A DNA stretch of 64,000 nucleotides from Aerococcaceae bacterium zg-1292 (GTDB lineage Bacteria > Bacillota > Bacilli > Lactobacillales > Aerococcaceae), in contig CP065955.1 in the NCBI GenBank assembly GCA_016126655.1, positions 1,843,001 to 1,907,000 on the forward strand. Reading direction: 5' to 3'. The stretch's first letter is position 1. Each line of letters starts with the position of its first letter. The translations under genes were made by a program, and so were the position numbers. Below are positions 1 through 9,130 of the stretch, piece after piece. A model generated the notes under the pieces. That model saw only the letters and a program-made list of their open reading frames with translations, was not told the DNA's origin and did no database searches.

Positions 1-582
1 GACTAATGCTTCGTCAACTTCTGCATTTAATTCTGCACGTTGTGGTAAGCGAGTTAATGTACCTTCGAATTTATCTGCATCGTAAGAAACGAATTCTAAA
101 CGAGATACAGTGTTTTCTAAGTTTTCTTTAACAATTGCTAATTCACGAGAAGCTTCTTTTAAGCCGATAACTTGACCAGGAGTTACTAAGTATGATGGAA
201 TATCAACACGTTTTCCATCCACTGTAACGTGACCATGGTTTACTAATTGACGCGCTTGACGACGTGTCGCAGCAAATCCTAAACGATATACTAAGTTATC
301 TAAACGAGTTTCCAATAAAGCCATGAAGTTTTCACCATGTTTACCTTCACGGATTTTACCTGCTCTCTTGTATAAAGTAGAGAATTGACGTTCAGTCATA
401 CCATACATATGACGTAATTTTTGTTTTTCTTGTAATTGAGCACCGTACTCAGATAATTTTTTACGTTGGTTACCGTGTTGACCTGGTGCATAGTTACGTT
501 TTGATAATTCTTTACCTGTTTCAGTTAATGAAATTCCTAAACGACGTGATAATCTCCAAGATGGTCCTGTATATCTTGACAT
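1..582 (-). CDS. rpsD: 30S ribosomal protein S4 (partial, C-terminus cut by window edge)
   Basis: Primary 16S rRNA-binding protein of the small ribosomal subunit. The frame opens with [21 protein letters not shown], the typical S4 N-terminus, and runs to base 1 without a stop. 194 codons are visible of a usual length near 200, so only the last few residues are missing. The S4 RNA-binding domain lies in the second half. A strong Shine-Dalgarno sequence (TTGGAGGAAAAG) precedes the ATG at 582. A long untranslated leader of about 175 nt and its own promoter lie upstream. In Firmicutes S4 commonly represses its own mRNA through such a leader, so autoregulation is likely but inferred. Identity is certain. 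Confidence 0.97.
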   Translation of the reverse strand, partial: MSRYTGPSWRLSRRLGISLTETGKELSKRNYAPGQHGNQRKKLSEYGAQLQEKQKLRHMYGMTERQFSTLYKRAGKIREGKHGENFMALLETRLDNLVYRLGFAATRRQARQLVNHGHVTVDGKRVDIPSYLVTPGQVIGLKEASRELAIVKENLENTVSRLEFVSYDADKFEGTLTRLPQRAELNAEVDEALV

Positions 583-759
583 ATTTCTTTTCCTCCAATA
601 TTGGTTGTTTTATGGAGTAAAATAATCCTTTAAAAAACCGAATGCGTGCATTTCAACTTCAATTTTCGCTTTTTGCAGCCGCAGTTACTCATTGACCTAA
701 AAGGGTTGAACTGTTGACGCGCTTTCTTTTTTTACGCTGCATTATTTTACACAAACGTT

Positions 760-789
760 ATTGTAACATAGATTGACGCTTTTAATCAA
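760..789 (-). promoter_or_regulatory. Promoter of rpsD
   Basis: On the minus strand a -35 TTGATT (784-789) and a -10 TACAAT (760-765) are separated by 18 bp, a near-consensus sigma-A promoter. Transcription from here gives a leader of roughly 170 nt before rpsD, suited to S4 autoregulation. Confidence 0.7.
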
Positions 790-793
790 GTCT

Positions 794-2140
794 TTATGCG
801 TTATTTTTGCCTAATTGATAAAAGTTATCCATATCTTCATCAGGTACCATACTACCCCCTGTTGCCCAAGCGATATGTGTGGCTTGATTCATTTTATCTG
901 CTAAACCTCTCGATTCGATATAGTATCGCCCTTCTTCAGTAGTAAACATTCTAGCAGTCCCTGGTACACCTGCTAATGCAGCTGGTTCGAGACGAATATC
1001 TTCTAAATCAATCATTTGTGCTAAGAAATGATATGCCTCTTCTTCTTGAAGTGTATAACCTCCATCGAAGAAATCTTTCATCAATTCAGCGACAAAGCCC
1101 GACGTACGTGGTACGGCTAACCCATCCATACCGGTCTTACCATCCACATCAAAATCAGCGACAGAAACCCCATCAAAGGCCTCAGTAATTTGTCCGACAA
1201 TCATCGATGGCATATGGGCTGGTTGAGCAAAGAAACAATGCACATTGTCCCCATACACTTGTTTTAAACCAAACGCGGTTCCGCCAGGACTACCACCGAT
1301 ACCACATGGTGAATACACAAATAATGGGTGTTCTGCATCCACAACAATACCCAAATCGTCTAATTGACGTTTCAAGCGGTTCGCTGCTACAGTATAACCT
1401 AAGAATAATTCTACAGAATGCTCGTCATCCACAAAATAAGATTTTGGATCTGCATCGGACTGTTGACGACCGTTGCGAACTGCTTCAGTAAAGTTTGTAT
1501 TATGCTCGATAACCGTTACACCACGAGAACGCAATAAATCTTTCTTCCATTGTTTTGCCTCAATCGACATATGAACCGTTGCTTCAAACCCTAATTTCGC
1601 ACCCATTACACCAACACTAATCCCTAGATTACCTGTGGTACCAACAACGACTTTGTATTCACTGAAAAATTGTTTAAATTCATCGCTTGCAAATTTTGTG
1701 TAATCATCTTCAAAACCAGATAACAAACCATGTTCAATCGCCAATGTTTCCGCATGTTTTAGCACTTCGTAAATTGCTCCACGCGCTTTAATAGTTCCTG
1801 CAATCGGTAAGGTATCATCACGTTTTAGATATAAGTCACCTTGAATTTTAGTATCATAGTAGTCTTCCAGATGTTCTTTAATATTATCAATTTTCGTCAA
1901 TTCAGACTCGATTAAGCCATTACTTTCTGCTGTTTCTGGAAATGCAGTCGCAATAAATGGCGCAAACCGTGCTAGACGTGCCTCCGCATCATCTACATGT
2001 GCTTTTGAATATGCCGATTGTTTTGCTGCCTCTTCGAATGGCAATTTTGCGTCATTTACCCAAAAAACTGATTTTAATTGCATAACATCATTTAAATATT
2101 TTACTTTATCTGTCCATTTTAAGCGTGATTGATTTTCCAT
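794..2140 (-). CDS. dsdA: D-serine dehydratase (D-serine ammonia-lyase)
   Basis: PLP-dependent cytoplasmic enzyme converting D-serine to pyruvate and ammonia; it detoxifies D-serine and supplies carbon and nitrogen. The 448-residue protein carries the PLP-lysine motif GTIKARG, with Lys118 in the same position as in E. coli DsdA, and the phosphate-binding loop GTTGNLGIS. Length matches the DsdA family. A TTG three bases upstream could also start the frame, but the ATG at 2140 has better spacing to GGAGG. No dsdX/dsdC transporter or regulator is adjacent, so it is a stand-alone gene. Family assignment is firm. Confidence 0.95.
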   Translation of the reverse strand: MENQSRLKWTDKVKYLNDVMQLKSVFWVNDAKLPFEEAAKQSAYSKAHVDDAEARLARFAPFIATAFPETAESNGLIESELTKIDNIKEHLEDYYDTKIQGDLYLKRDDTLPIAGTIKARGAIYEVLKHAETLAIEHGLLSGFEDDYTKFASDEFKQFFSEYKVVVGTTGNLGISVGVMGAKLGFEATVHMSIEAKQWKKDLLRSRGVTVIEHNTNFTEAVRNGRQQSDADPKSYFVDDEHSVELFLGYTVAANRLKRQLDDLGIVVDAEHPLFVYSPCGIGGSPGGTAFGLKQVYGDNVHCFFAQPAHMPSMIVGQITEAFDGVSVADFDVDGKTGMDGLAVPRTSGFVAELMKDFFDGGYTLQEEEAYHFLAQMIDLEDIRLEPAALAGVPGTARMFTTEEGRYYIESRGLADKMNQATHIAWATGGSMVPDEDMDNFYQLGKNNA

Positions 2141-2305
2141 CAAATAATCCTCCTACAATTTTCGCTTTTATTACTCAGCATTGAATGATTGTTTATAACA
2201 AAATCTTGCTGTTTGATTTAAAATATATTACCATCAGTCATTGTAACAGATTTTCAACGTAAAAGGGCATACTTCAGTGATTTCTTCCTAAATTCTCATC
2301 TTTAT

Positions 2306-2359
2306 ATAAAAAAATTATGAGCTTAAACAAGTAGCACACTGCTCCTTATTCAAACTCAT
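2306..2359 (-). terminator. Rho-independent terminator after the HD-domain gene
   Basis: Read on the minus strand, ATGAG...CTCAT arms enclose a longer imperfect stem (about 19 bp) and are followed by a run of T. It lies just after the stop of the HD-domain gene. Confidence 0.7.
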
Positions 2360-2367
2360 ATACATAC

Positions 2368-2880
2368 TTATAATAAAAAGGTTGTAACTTTTCTCAAATA
2401 GCGTCCATACATACGATAGGTAAGATTGGCTGCTCCTACCCATAACTCACTAATGGCACTTTGTTTATCCATCAGACTAACAATAAAACTTTCTTTATAT
2501 TTAGGCAGTGCTATGGTAGCACCAAACATATGTTTAACGATAATATCTTGTTCTAAATCTGATAATTCAGTTAATTTTAACGCGTTTTCTAGCGCAATAC
2601 GCGGATGCTCCCAATTATGACCTTTACCGCCCACTAAATGCTTATCAACACCTTCGTAGAAAAATAAGTCATGAAGGAGTCCCGCACGGGCAACTGCTCG
2701 TGTATCTAAATTTAAGCGTTTTGCCCACAAGTAGCTACGATACGACACCGAAATGGAATGGGCCAAGCGATTGGTTACTTTGTGATGTACAAATGATTCG
2801 AGTCGCTGCACCTCGTCAGTTTCCAATAAATCCGCTATTAAATCAATGTATTCTTGGTCTTCACGCCATTTTTTGTCCAT
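2368..2880 (-). CDS. HD-domain hydrolase (putative metal-dependent phosphohydrolase)
   Basis: A 170-residue protein with the HD superfamily metal-binding signature: His41, the His70-Asp71 pair in LLHDLFF, His88/His92 and His117. Such proteins hydrolyse phosphate esters, often of nucleotides, in the cytoplasm; the substrate here cannot be read from sequence. The start is supported by GAGGTGATGAA before the ATG. It is followed by its own terminator and preceded by the L,D-transpeptidase gene with a 95-bp gap, so co-transcription with that gene is possible. Confidence 0.8.
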   Translation of the reverse strand: MDKKWREDQEYIDLIADLLETDEVQRLESFVHHKVTNRLAHSISVSYRSYLWAKRLNLDTRAVARAGLLHDLFFYEGVDKHLVGGKGHNWEHPRIALENALKLTELSDLEQDIIVKHMFGATIALPKYKESFIVSLMDKQSAISELWVGAANLTYRMYGRYLRKVTTFLL

Positions 2881-2975
2881 TTCATCACCTCGTATTGTTT
2901 ACTTAATGTCACAATTTCTATTTTACCGAAAACAATTGAGGATTTCTTGAATATTTCATTAAGGTTCTATTAAGT

Positions 2976-4367
2976 TTAGAAGATAATTACCGGCATTCCA
3001 TAGTAAACAAGTTCAAAAACTTTACCCATGACACTTGGCGGTGTATTTACACAGCCTAGCGAACCATTTGATAAATACGCTTGACCACCAAACGTTGGTT
3101 GCCAACTCGCATCATGAATTCCTTGCGCTTGATCATCAAATGCAATCCAATAGCTAACTGGTTGTTGATATTCTTTATTAGTAATTGGATTAAATCCTCT
3201 TAAAACACTCGGCGACTCCATATTCCACACTTGATAGGCTCCCGGCACGGTACTTGAGCCGACAATTCCCGTTACAACCGGTGTATTCAATACCATCTCT
3301 CCGTCAATATAAATAAACATCATTTGATTAGCAATATCAACTTCAACATATGAATTTCCTACACTATCTCCCATGCCATAGCCAGAGCCACCAATAACTG
3401 GTTCTCGCTTCACTGTAGCACCTGCATGAATATTTTCAATAATCGCATCCGGTTCTTTTAAACGGTCGATATACCAGCCATAGGTACCTGGCTGAACTTG
3501 AACCGTTCCTTGATAGGTACTTTCAAAATAGCGTGGTAAGAATAATCCCGCATATTTCTTATTTAATTCACGAATATAATCTTCAACAGCTTCATGATTA
3601 ACTTGAGCTTGTCCTTTTTCATCAACATACAACCAAGATTTGATATTTTCTGTAGGAATAGTGACTTCGTTACCGTCAAAGGTCAACGTTATCGACGCTT
3701 TTTGCATAAGGGCTAATTTATCCATCGTTTTGGTAATGGCTTCATCGGCTTGTTTCACTTTTGGCTGAATATAAGCAGTAGCTATATCAACCGTTGACTG
3801 GCCTTGCATTAACGTCTTCAATACGGCTTGATGAAGCGATTTTAGGTTCACTCGTTGCCCATAAACTTCAGGCACTACTGAAAATTGATTGTTCTCTTTA
3901 TTAATATGTGCTGATTTACTCTCTTGACGTGCTTCATCATCTAATTTTAATTGTTGAATCAACAAGGTTAATTTGTCTTCACTTAATTTTAACGCTTGTG
4001 GTGCGACATCAATATTTTTTCGCATCAAACCTAAAAACGCAGGCAGCCATTGACTACTTTTTTGCTGATTCATCTGTTTGGTTAATGCTTCTTTGACGTC
4101 CGTTGCAACTTCCAATTCAGATAATTTAATGGTACCTTTTGAAGAATCCTTTTCCTTAAGCTCCAGCACATGATTCGATAACCGTTCTTGAACTAAACGA
4201 TTGGCACCATCCACCGTCTGGTCAGCAATTGGCACCCCTAAAATGGTGGTATTTGCTACAAAGTGACTTTGATAATAAAAGAGTCCTGCTACATAAAATA
4301 TCATTAATAGGACCAAAAGTGTTGTCGCAATGATTGCTCCCCACATTTTTTTACTCCATCTCGGCAT
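2976..4367 (-). CDS. L,D-transpeptidase with peptidoglycan-binding domain (YkuD family)
   Basis: Membrane-anchored enzyme that forms 3-3 peptidoglycan cross-links or attaches proteins to the wall. One N-terminal transmembrane helix (about residues 9-31) is followed by a PG_binding_4-like region (about 60-330) and a C-terminal YkuD catalytic domain (about 345-463). The active-site pattern is IHDASW ... SNGSLGCVN, with Cys439 as nucleophile and His in IHD. The 463-residue length and layout resemble Ldt(fm) of enterococci. AAGGAGG precedes the ATG and a consensus promoter lies 35 bp upstream, so it is transcribed independently. Such enzymes can bypass beta-lactams, but that is not shown here. 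Confidence 0.92.
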   Translation of the reverse strand: MPRWSKKMWGAIIATTLLVLLMIFYVAGLFYYQSHFVANTTILGVPIADQTVDGANRLVQERLSNHVLELKEKDSSKGTIKLSELEVATDVKEALTKQMNQQKSSQWLPAFLGLMRKNIDVAPQALKLSEDKLTLLIQQLKLDDEARQESKSAHINKENNQFSVVPEVYGQRVNLKSLHQAVLKTLMQGQSTVDIATAYIQPKVKQADEAITKTMDKLALMQKASITLTFDGNEVTIPTENIKSWLYVDEKGQAQVNHEAVEDYIRELNKKYAGLFLPRYFESTYQGTVQVQPGTYGWYIDRLKEPDAIIENIHAGATVKREPVIGGSGYGMGDSVGNSYVEVDIANQMMFIYIDGEMVLNTPVVTGIVGSSTVPGAYQVWNMESPSVLRGFNPITNKEYQQPVSYWIAFDDQAQGIHDASWQPTFGGQAYLSNGSLGCVNTPPSVMGKVFELVYYGMPVIIF

Positions 4368-4401
4368 TGATTAACCTCCTTACCATACTTTCTCTAACAT
4401 T

Positions 4402-4430
4402 ATTATAAGAGGATACTGAAATATAATCAA
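4402..4430 (-). promoter_or_regulatory. Promoter of the L,D-transpeptidase gene
   Basis: Minus-strand -35 TTGATT (4425-4430) and -10 TATAAT (4402-4407) with exactly 17 bp between them, a near-perfect sigma-A promoter 35 bp upstream of the start codon. Confidence 0.8.
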
Positions 4431-4713
4431 ATAGTATATTTTGTAACTATTAGTTATTATTGTTCGATAGACAATTTTAAGCCATAAACAACGTTGCTTC
4501 CTAAAACACTCACCGAGATAGGTTGACAAACTTTTTCATAGCGAATGAAGCATATATCCCGACTTCACTATTTCGGTCAACAGTGTATTTAGTGTACTAG
4601 TATTCTGCCCCCTACGTTTGCGATTACAACACTGGCTTCACCTAGGTACGCTTGATACACATAACCTCATACACCCACAATGACAGTGTTTCCCGCTATA
4701 ATTCTCTTGGTTC
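4431..4713. other. Non-coding stretch without recognised feature
   Basis: About 280 bp between the L,D-transpeptidase promoter and the terminator of the next gene. No open frame with a ribosome-binding site, tRNA or clear hairpin was seen. It could be decayed repeat sequence, but no convincing match to the repeat family of this window was found. Confidence 0.3.
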
Positions 4714-4740
4714 AAAAAAAGCCAGACAAATGTCTGACTT
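4714..4740 (-). terminator. Rho-independent terminator after the DUF402 gene
   Basis: Minus strand reads AGTCAGAC-ATTT-GTCTGGCT followed by seven T: an 8-bp stem with one G-U pair and a T-tract. It lies 29 bp after the stop of the DUF402 gene. Confidence 0.85.
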
Positions 4741-4768
4741 CCTAACAAACAGTGAACTCATCCTATTG

Positions 4769-5317
4769 TTAAAGTTTTCCTTTTTTCCGATGGGTTAGTT
4801 GAATATAGCGTTCATACCAAATTTCTATAAATTGTGGTGAAAACGGACCTTTCTCTTCTTCAATCCATCTTACAAGTTCTTGGATATTATATTTTAAAAT
4901 ACGATCAATTTCTTCGGGATACTGATAACGTCGCCCATGAATTTCGTATTCATCTAAATCCAATAATCGTTTCTCGCCATCAGGAAATACTTTGATATCT
5001 AAATCATAGTCGATATACTTCAATGCTTCTTGATCAATTAAGTATGGAGAAGCTAAATTGCAGTAATAAGTGACACCGCGTTTGCGAATCATTGCTACGA
5101 TATTAAACCAAAAATGTTTATGATAATAGAGCAACGCTGCTTCTCTGGTTACCCATCGACGACCATCGGATTCAGTTACCAACGTATGATCATTACAACC
5201 AATAATGGCTTGATCACTGGTTTTTAATACCATCGTATCACGCCACGTACGGTGCAATGAACCGTCATGTTTATAACTTTTAATAGTGATGAATTCACCC
5301 TCTTTTGGTTGTTTCAT
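4769..5317 (-). CDS. DUF402 nucleoside tri-/diphosphatase (Ntdp family)
   Basis: The 182-residue protein matches the DUF402/YgaC family, whose staphylococcal member SA1684 hydrolyses nucleoside tri- and diphosphates. Recognisable parts are the N-terminal KPKEG-like [18 protein letters not shown] start, the central [14 protein letters not shown] block and the acidic [23 protein letters not shown] segment that binds metal in this fold. ATG 5317 is preferred to GTG 5320 because of spacing to TAGGA. It is a single gene with its own terminator. The physiological substrate is not known from context. Confidence 0.87.
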   Translation of the reverse strand: MKQPKEGEFITIKSYKHDGSLHRTWRDTMVLKTSDQAIIGCNDHTLVTESDGRRWVTREAALLYYHKHFWFNIVAMIRKRGVTYYCNLASPYLIDQEALKYIDYDLDIKVFPDGEKRLLDLDEYEIHGRRYQYPEEIDRILKYNIQELVRWIEEEKGPFSPQFIEIWYERYIQLTHRKKGKL

Positions 5318-5536
5318 CACTTAATCCTACCTTCTGTTTGTCAAATTAGATGTCTCAAACCGCCTAGTCTCTCGACTCAAACGTTTGGAAAACATCTTCT
5401 AATCGTTACACATTATATCACATTTCCAATTGAATGAATACTAATTAACTGTGATATGTCTAAAAAATAGTTATATTAAGTGATTAAATCGTACCTAATA
5501 GGTCCACACATCGCACTTCCATTATGACATCTGCTA

Positions 5537-7276
5537 TCACGACACTGGATTACGTGTTTGTTGCATTTGATAATATAATCCGCGTTGAAGCATCAATTGT
5601 TCATGGTTTCCTTGTTCAATAATATCACCATCTTGCATTACTAATATTAAATCAGCTGTTTGAATCGTTGATAATCGATGCGCAATAATAAAACTAGTAC
5701 GTCCTTTCATCAGCAAATCAAACGCTTGTTGAATCAACACTTCCGTTCGTGTATCAATTGAAGACGTTGCTTCATCTAAAATCAGTAACTGTGGTACTTT
5801 TACAAATAAACGAGCAATGGATAATAATTGTTGCTGTCCAATCGACAAACTTTCACCGCCATCTGCTAAATACGTATCATAGCCATTTGGTAATTGCTCA
5901 ATAAAATGATGTGCACGCGCAGCTTTGGCTGCTTCAATCACTAATTCCCGCGTCGCATTTGGGTAACCATAGGCGATATTTTCATGAATTGTACCTGTCT
6001 TTAACCAAGTTTCTTGTAGCACCATCCCAAAATTTTGGCGTAATGAATCGCGCGTATACTGTGCAATCGGTTCGCCATCTATGAGTATAGCCCCACGGTC
6101 AACTTCATAAAACCGCATCAACAAGTTAATTAAAGTTGATTTTCCTGCACCGGTAGGACCGACAATAGCTACTTTCTGCCCAGGTTGGATGGCTACATTC
6201 AAGTTCGTGATTAATGGTTGCTCTGACTCATAACTAAAGGACACATCTTTGAATGCAATTGCCCCTTTTAATTGTTGTTGATTAATCTGCTGTTGACCTG
6301 TTTGCGTGACGACTGGCATATCAAATATTTCAAATAAGCGTTCAGCACAAGCAAAGGCTCCTTGTATTTCAGAAAACACACTGGAAATATCATTAAAAGG
6401 CTTCGTATATTGATTCACGTAGTTTAAAAACGTTGTTAATTCCCCGACTGTAAAAGTCCCACGAATAATACGCATTGTAGCGATAAATGTTAGTATGGCA
6501 TAAATCACCGCATTGATAAAACGAGTTCCCGGATTGGTAATCGAAGAATAGTAAATGGCATCTTGCGAATGATAAGCATATTCATCATTAATCAATTTGA
6601 ATTTTTCTAATGTCTCTTCTTGACCATTAAATACACGAACAATTTCAAGCTGTTGAATCGTTTCTTCTACCATTTGACCATGACGACCACGGGCACTCGT
6701 CTGTTTTCTAAAAAGACGGTAACTGCGCTGAGCGATAAATCGTGCAAAGAAAAGTGATAATGGTGTTAGCGCGACAACAAGGAGCATCATCAACCAATCC
6801 AGTCGTGCCATAGAACCTATCGTGACGACAATCGTTAAAATACCAATCCCAAATTGACTAAATATTAACGTTAGTCCATCACTGAGTTGCTCAATATCTG
6901 ATACCACGCGGGTGACTAAATCACCGGTTGATAAACGGTCAATCTGTTGCATTGGAATTTGATGAATTTTTTCAAGCATCTCTTGGCGTAATGTCGTCAT
7001 CATTTTTAAAATTAGACGATTATATAATTGTGGATTAATCCATTGGACAATGGCTGAAATAGCAATGACAATCGCCATTTGTTGTAAAATCTGCATTAAG
7101 TAAGAAAAGTTTACGAGACTTTTGCCAATCATTACATTAATCGCTTGCCCCATCAAAATTGGTAAATAGATGGCTAAGCCTACTTGCGTTACGCTTAATA
7201 TCACAATAATTAGAAGTAATGATTTTTGTCGCAAAAACAGAGGTGCCAATCGTTTCATTATCGTTTGATTACGCAT
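5537..7276 (-). CDS. Heterodimeric ABC multidrug exporter, subunit with intact catalytic Glu (LmrD/YheH-like)
   Basis: A fused membrane-plus-ATPase half transporter of 579 residues: six transmembrane helices (about 15-310) followed by the nucleotide-binding domain. Visible motifs are Walker A GPTGAGKST, an unusual signature LSIGQQQ in place of LSGGQ, and Walker B LLILDEATSSID with the catalytic Glu present. It overlaps the preceding ABC gene by 8 bp, so the two subunits are translationally coupled and probably form one exporter with an asymmetric pair of ATP sites, as in LmrCD and BmrCD. ATG 7276 is chosen because ATG 7282 lies too close to GAGGTG. Substrate unknown. Confidence 0.9.
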   Translation of the reverse strand: MRNQTIMKRLAPLFLRQKSLLLIIVILSVTQVGLAIYLPILMGQAINVMIGKSLVNFSYLMQILQQMAIVIAISAIVQWINPQLYNRLILKMMTTLRQEMLEKIHQIPMQQIDRLSTGDLVTRVVSDIEQLSDGLTLIFSQFGIGILTIVVTIGSMARLDWLMMLLVVALTPLSLFFARFIAQRSYRLFRKQTSARGRHGQMVEETIQQLEIVRVFNGQEETLEKFKLINDEYAYHSQDAIYYSSITNPGTRFINAVIYAILTFIATMRIIRGTFTVGELTTFLNYVNQYTKPFNDISSVFSEIQGAFACAERLFEIFDMPVVTQTGQQQINQQQLKGAIAFKDVSFSYESEQPLITNLNVAIQPGQKVAIVGPTGAGKSTLINLLMRFYEVDRGAILIDGEPIAQYTRDSLRQNFGMVLQETWLKTGTIHENIAYGYPNATRELVIEAAKAARAHHFIEQLPNGYDTYLADGGESLSIGQQQLLSIARLFVKVPQLLILDEATSSIDTRTEVLIQQAFDLLMKGRTSFIIAHRLSTIQTADLILVMQDGDIIEQGNHEQLMLQRGLYYQMQQTRNPVS

Positions 7277-8996
7277 GTTCATTCACCTCTTTCACTTGTT
7301 GTGATTGATGAATTTCTTGATACACAGAACAGTCTTTCAACAATGATTCATGTGTACCTAAACCTACTTGCTTGCCTTCGTCCAATACTAAAATTTGGTC
7401 CGCTGACTCCACACTATGCGTCCGTTGCGAAATCATAATAATCGTTTTAGCACCATAATGTTGTTTGAGTGCCTGTTGAAATTTCGCTTCGGTTAAATAG
7501 TCCAGCGCTGACGTCGAATCATCAAAAACATACACTTGTGCCGGCTTCACTAATGCCCGTGCAATCGTCAGCCGTTGACGTTGTCCACCAGAAAAATTTC
7601 GTCCAAAGGCTGTCACCGGTGTATCCAAACCACGCTTTTTACGAATAAAGTCTGCTGCTTGCGCAACTTCAAGTGCTTGCCACATCATTGCTTCACTCGC
7701 ATCAGGATAGGCCATTTGCAAATTACTGCGTACCGTCCCTTGAAATAATGTCGCTGATTGTGGCACAAGACTAATCGACTGACGTACGCGTTTACGACTT
7801 GCTACATCCACTAATTGTGGATTAATCGCAATTGAACCTTTAGTAGCATCATATGTTTTGGTAATCAATTCTAACACTGCTGATTTTCCAGCACCAGTAC
7901 TACCAATAATGCCAAAAAATTCTCCCGCTCGAATCGAAAAATCTAATTGATGCAAGGCAGGTGATTGCCCATTAGGATAGGTAAATTGAACATGGTTGAA
8001 TTGGTATAGAGCCACAGGGTCACTCATTGTACCATTATCAAATTGCTCCATTTCATCGGCTCTATCTAAAACATCTACCACACGTTTCGCACTGGTATAA
8101 GATTTATTGAGCATCGTTACAACCATTGTCAGTTTCACTAGTTCCACGAGAATTTGTAATAAGTAATTCACTAAAGCGACAACGCTTCCTTGCTGAATGG
8201 CTCCTTCATGAATCCAATGTCCACCTTGCCATAATACTAAGATTAATGCGCCATTAACGACGACATAGGTTAAGGGATTCGTTAATAAATTAATATTCGT
8301 AACAAATAATGTTTGGCGGTATAATCGGTTATTCGTCTCTTGAAACTCATCAATTTCACGCTGTTCTTGACGAAATGCACGAATCACTCGAATCCCCTTC
8401 ATCTGTTGACGTGTCTGCTGCACCAATCGGTCCAATGTTTGACGTACCTTAACAAATAAGGGCGCAGTTCCGTATAAGATACCTCCTACAATAATAAATA
8501 ATAAGATAATCATACCAGAAAATACGGCAGTTACTCGTGGTTCCAATCGCACTGCCATAACAAGTGAGCCTAATACAATAAATGGTGACCGTAAAAACAA
8601 TCGGAAAAAGATATTAAGACCACTTTGTATTTGCAAAGTATCATTGGTTAAACGATTGACTAAACTAGCAGGAGAAGTTGTATCAATCGCACTTTGGGGT
8701 AACGCTAATATTTTTTCAAATAAACGCTCATTGAGTTGTCGTGTGTAGCCAACCGCTGCCTTAGCTGAAAAGTATTGTGCAGTTATTGAAAAACTAAAAC
8801 CGACTAACCCTATTACCAACATTAAAATAATATAGCGAATAATTAATGACGTATTTTGACTTACCAAAGCTGTATCAATGACACGCGCAACAATCATAGG
8901 AATCATCAATTCTAATAATGCTTCAAATAATTTGAATAGTGGTCCTAAAATACTTTCCTTATAATATCCTTTAAAAAATACAGTTAATGATTTCAC
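7269..8996 (-). CDS. Heterodimeric ABC multidrug exporter, subunit with degenerate ATP site (LmrC/YheI-like)
   Basis: A 575-residue half transporter with six N-terminal transmembrane helices and a C-terminal ATPase domain. Walker A is GSTGAGKSA, the signature is FSGGQRQR and Walker B is VYVFDDSTSALD, in which Asp replaces the catalytic Glu. This is the classic mark of the non-hydrolysing partner in heterodimeric exporters. It starts with GTG at 8996 after GAAGGGAGATG and is first in the two-gene unit. One copy of the structured repeat fills the gap between mutY and this gene. Confidence 0.9.
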   Translation of the reverse strand: MKSLTVFFKGYYKESILGPLFKLFEALLELMIPMIVARVIDTALVSQNTSLIIRYIILMLVIGLVGFSFSITAQYFSAKAAVGYTRQLNERLFEKILALPQSAIDTTSPASLVNRLTNDTLQIQSGLNIFFRLFLRSPFIVLGSLVMAVRLEPRVTAVFSGMIILLFIIVGGILYGTAPLFVKVRQTLDRLVQQTRQQMKGIRVIRAFRQEQREIDEFQETNNRLYRQTLFVTNINLLTNPLTYVVVNGALILVLWQGGHWIHEGAIQQGSVVALVNYLLQILVELVKLTMVVTMLNKSYTSAKRVVDVLDRADEMEQFDNGTMSDPVALYQFNHVQFTYPNGQSPALHQLDFSIRAGEFFGIIGSTGAGKSAVLELITKTYDATKGSIAINPQLVDVASRKRVRQSISLVPQSATLFQGTVRSNLQMAYPDASEAMMWQALEVAQAADFIRKKRGLDTPVTAFGRNFSGGQRQRLTIARALVKPAQVYVFDDSTSALDYLTEAKFQQALKQHYGAKTIIMISQRTHSVESADQILVLDEGKQVGLGTHESLLKDCSVYQEIHQSQQVKEVNEHA

Positions 8997-9012
8997 TTAT
9001 GCATCTCCCTTC

Positions 9013-9128
9013 TATTCTGGCTCGCTTAGGCTGCCTCGACGCCCACTTCACAGTGCTCTTAAAGCTCCTTAGCACTTCGGCGAACTCAACTCCAGTGGTT
9101 CAAGGCAGAACGCCCGCGCTCACTCTAT
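9013..9128 (-). repeat. Structured intercistronic repeat, single copy
   Basis: One copy of the ~120-bp family. Outer arms GCCTCGA and TCAAGGC pair with one G-U wobble only when read on the minus strand; the CCAC/GTGG inner part of the arm is kept. The plus-strand right end (CTCACTCTATG) stops two bases from the mutY stop codon, and the left end abuts the Shine-Dalgarno of the ABC gene. It therefore occupies the whole intercistronic gap. Confidence 0.85.
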
Positions 9129-9130
9129 GC

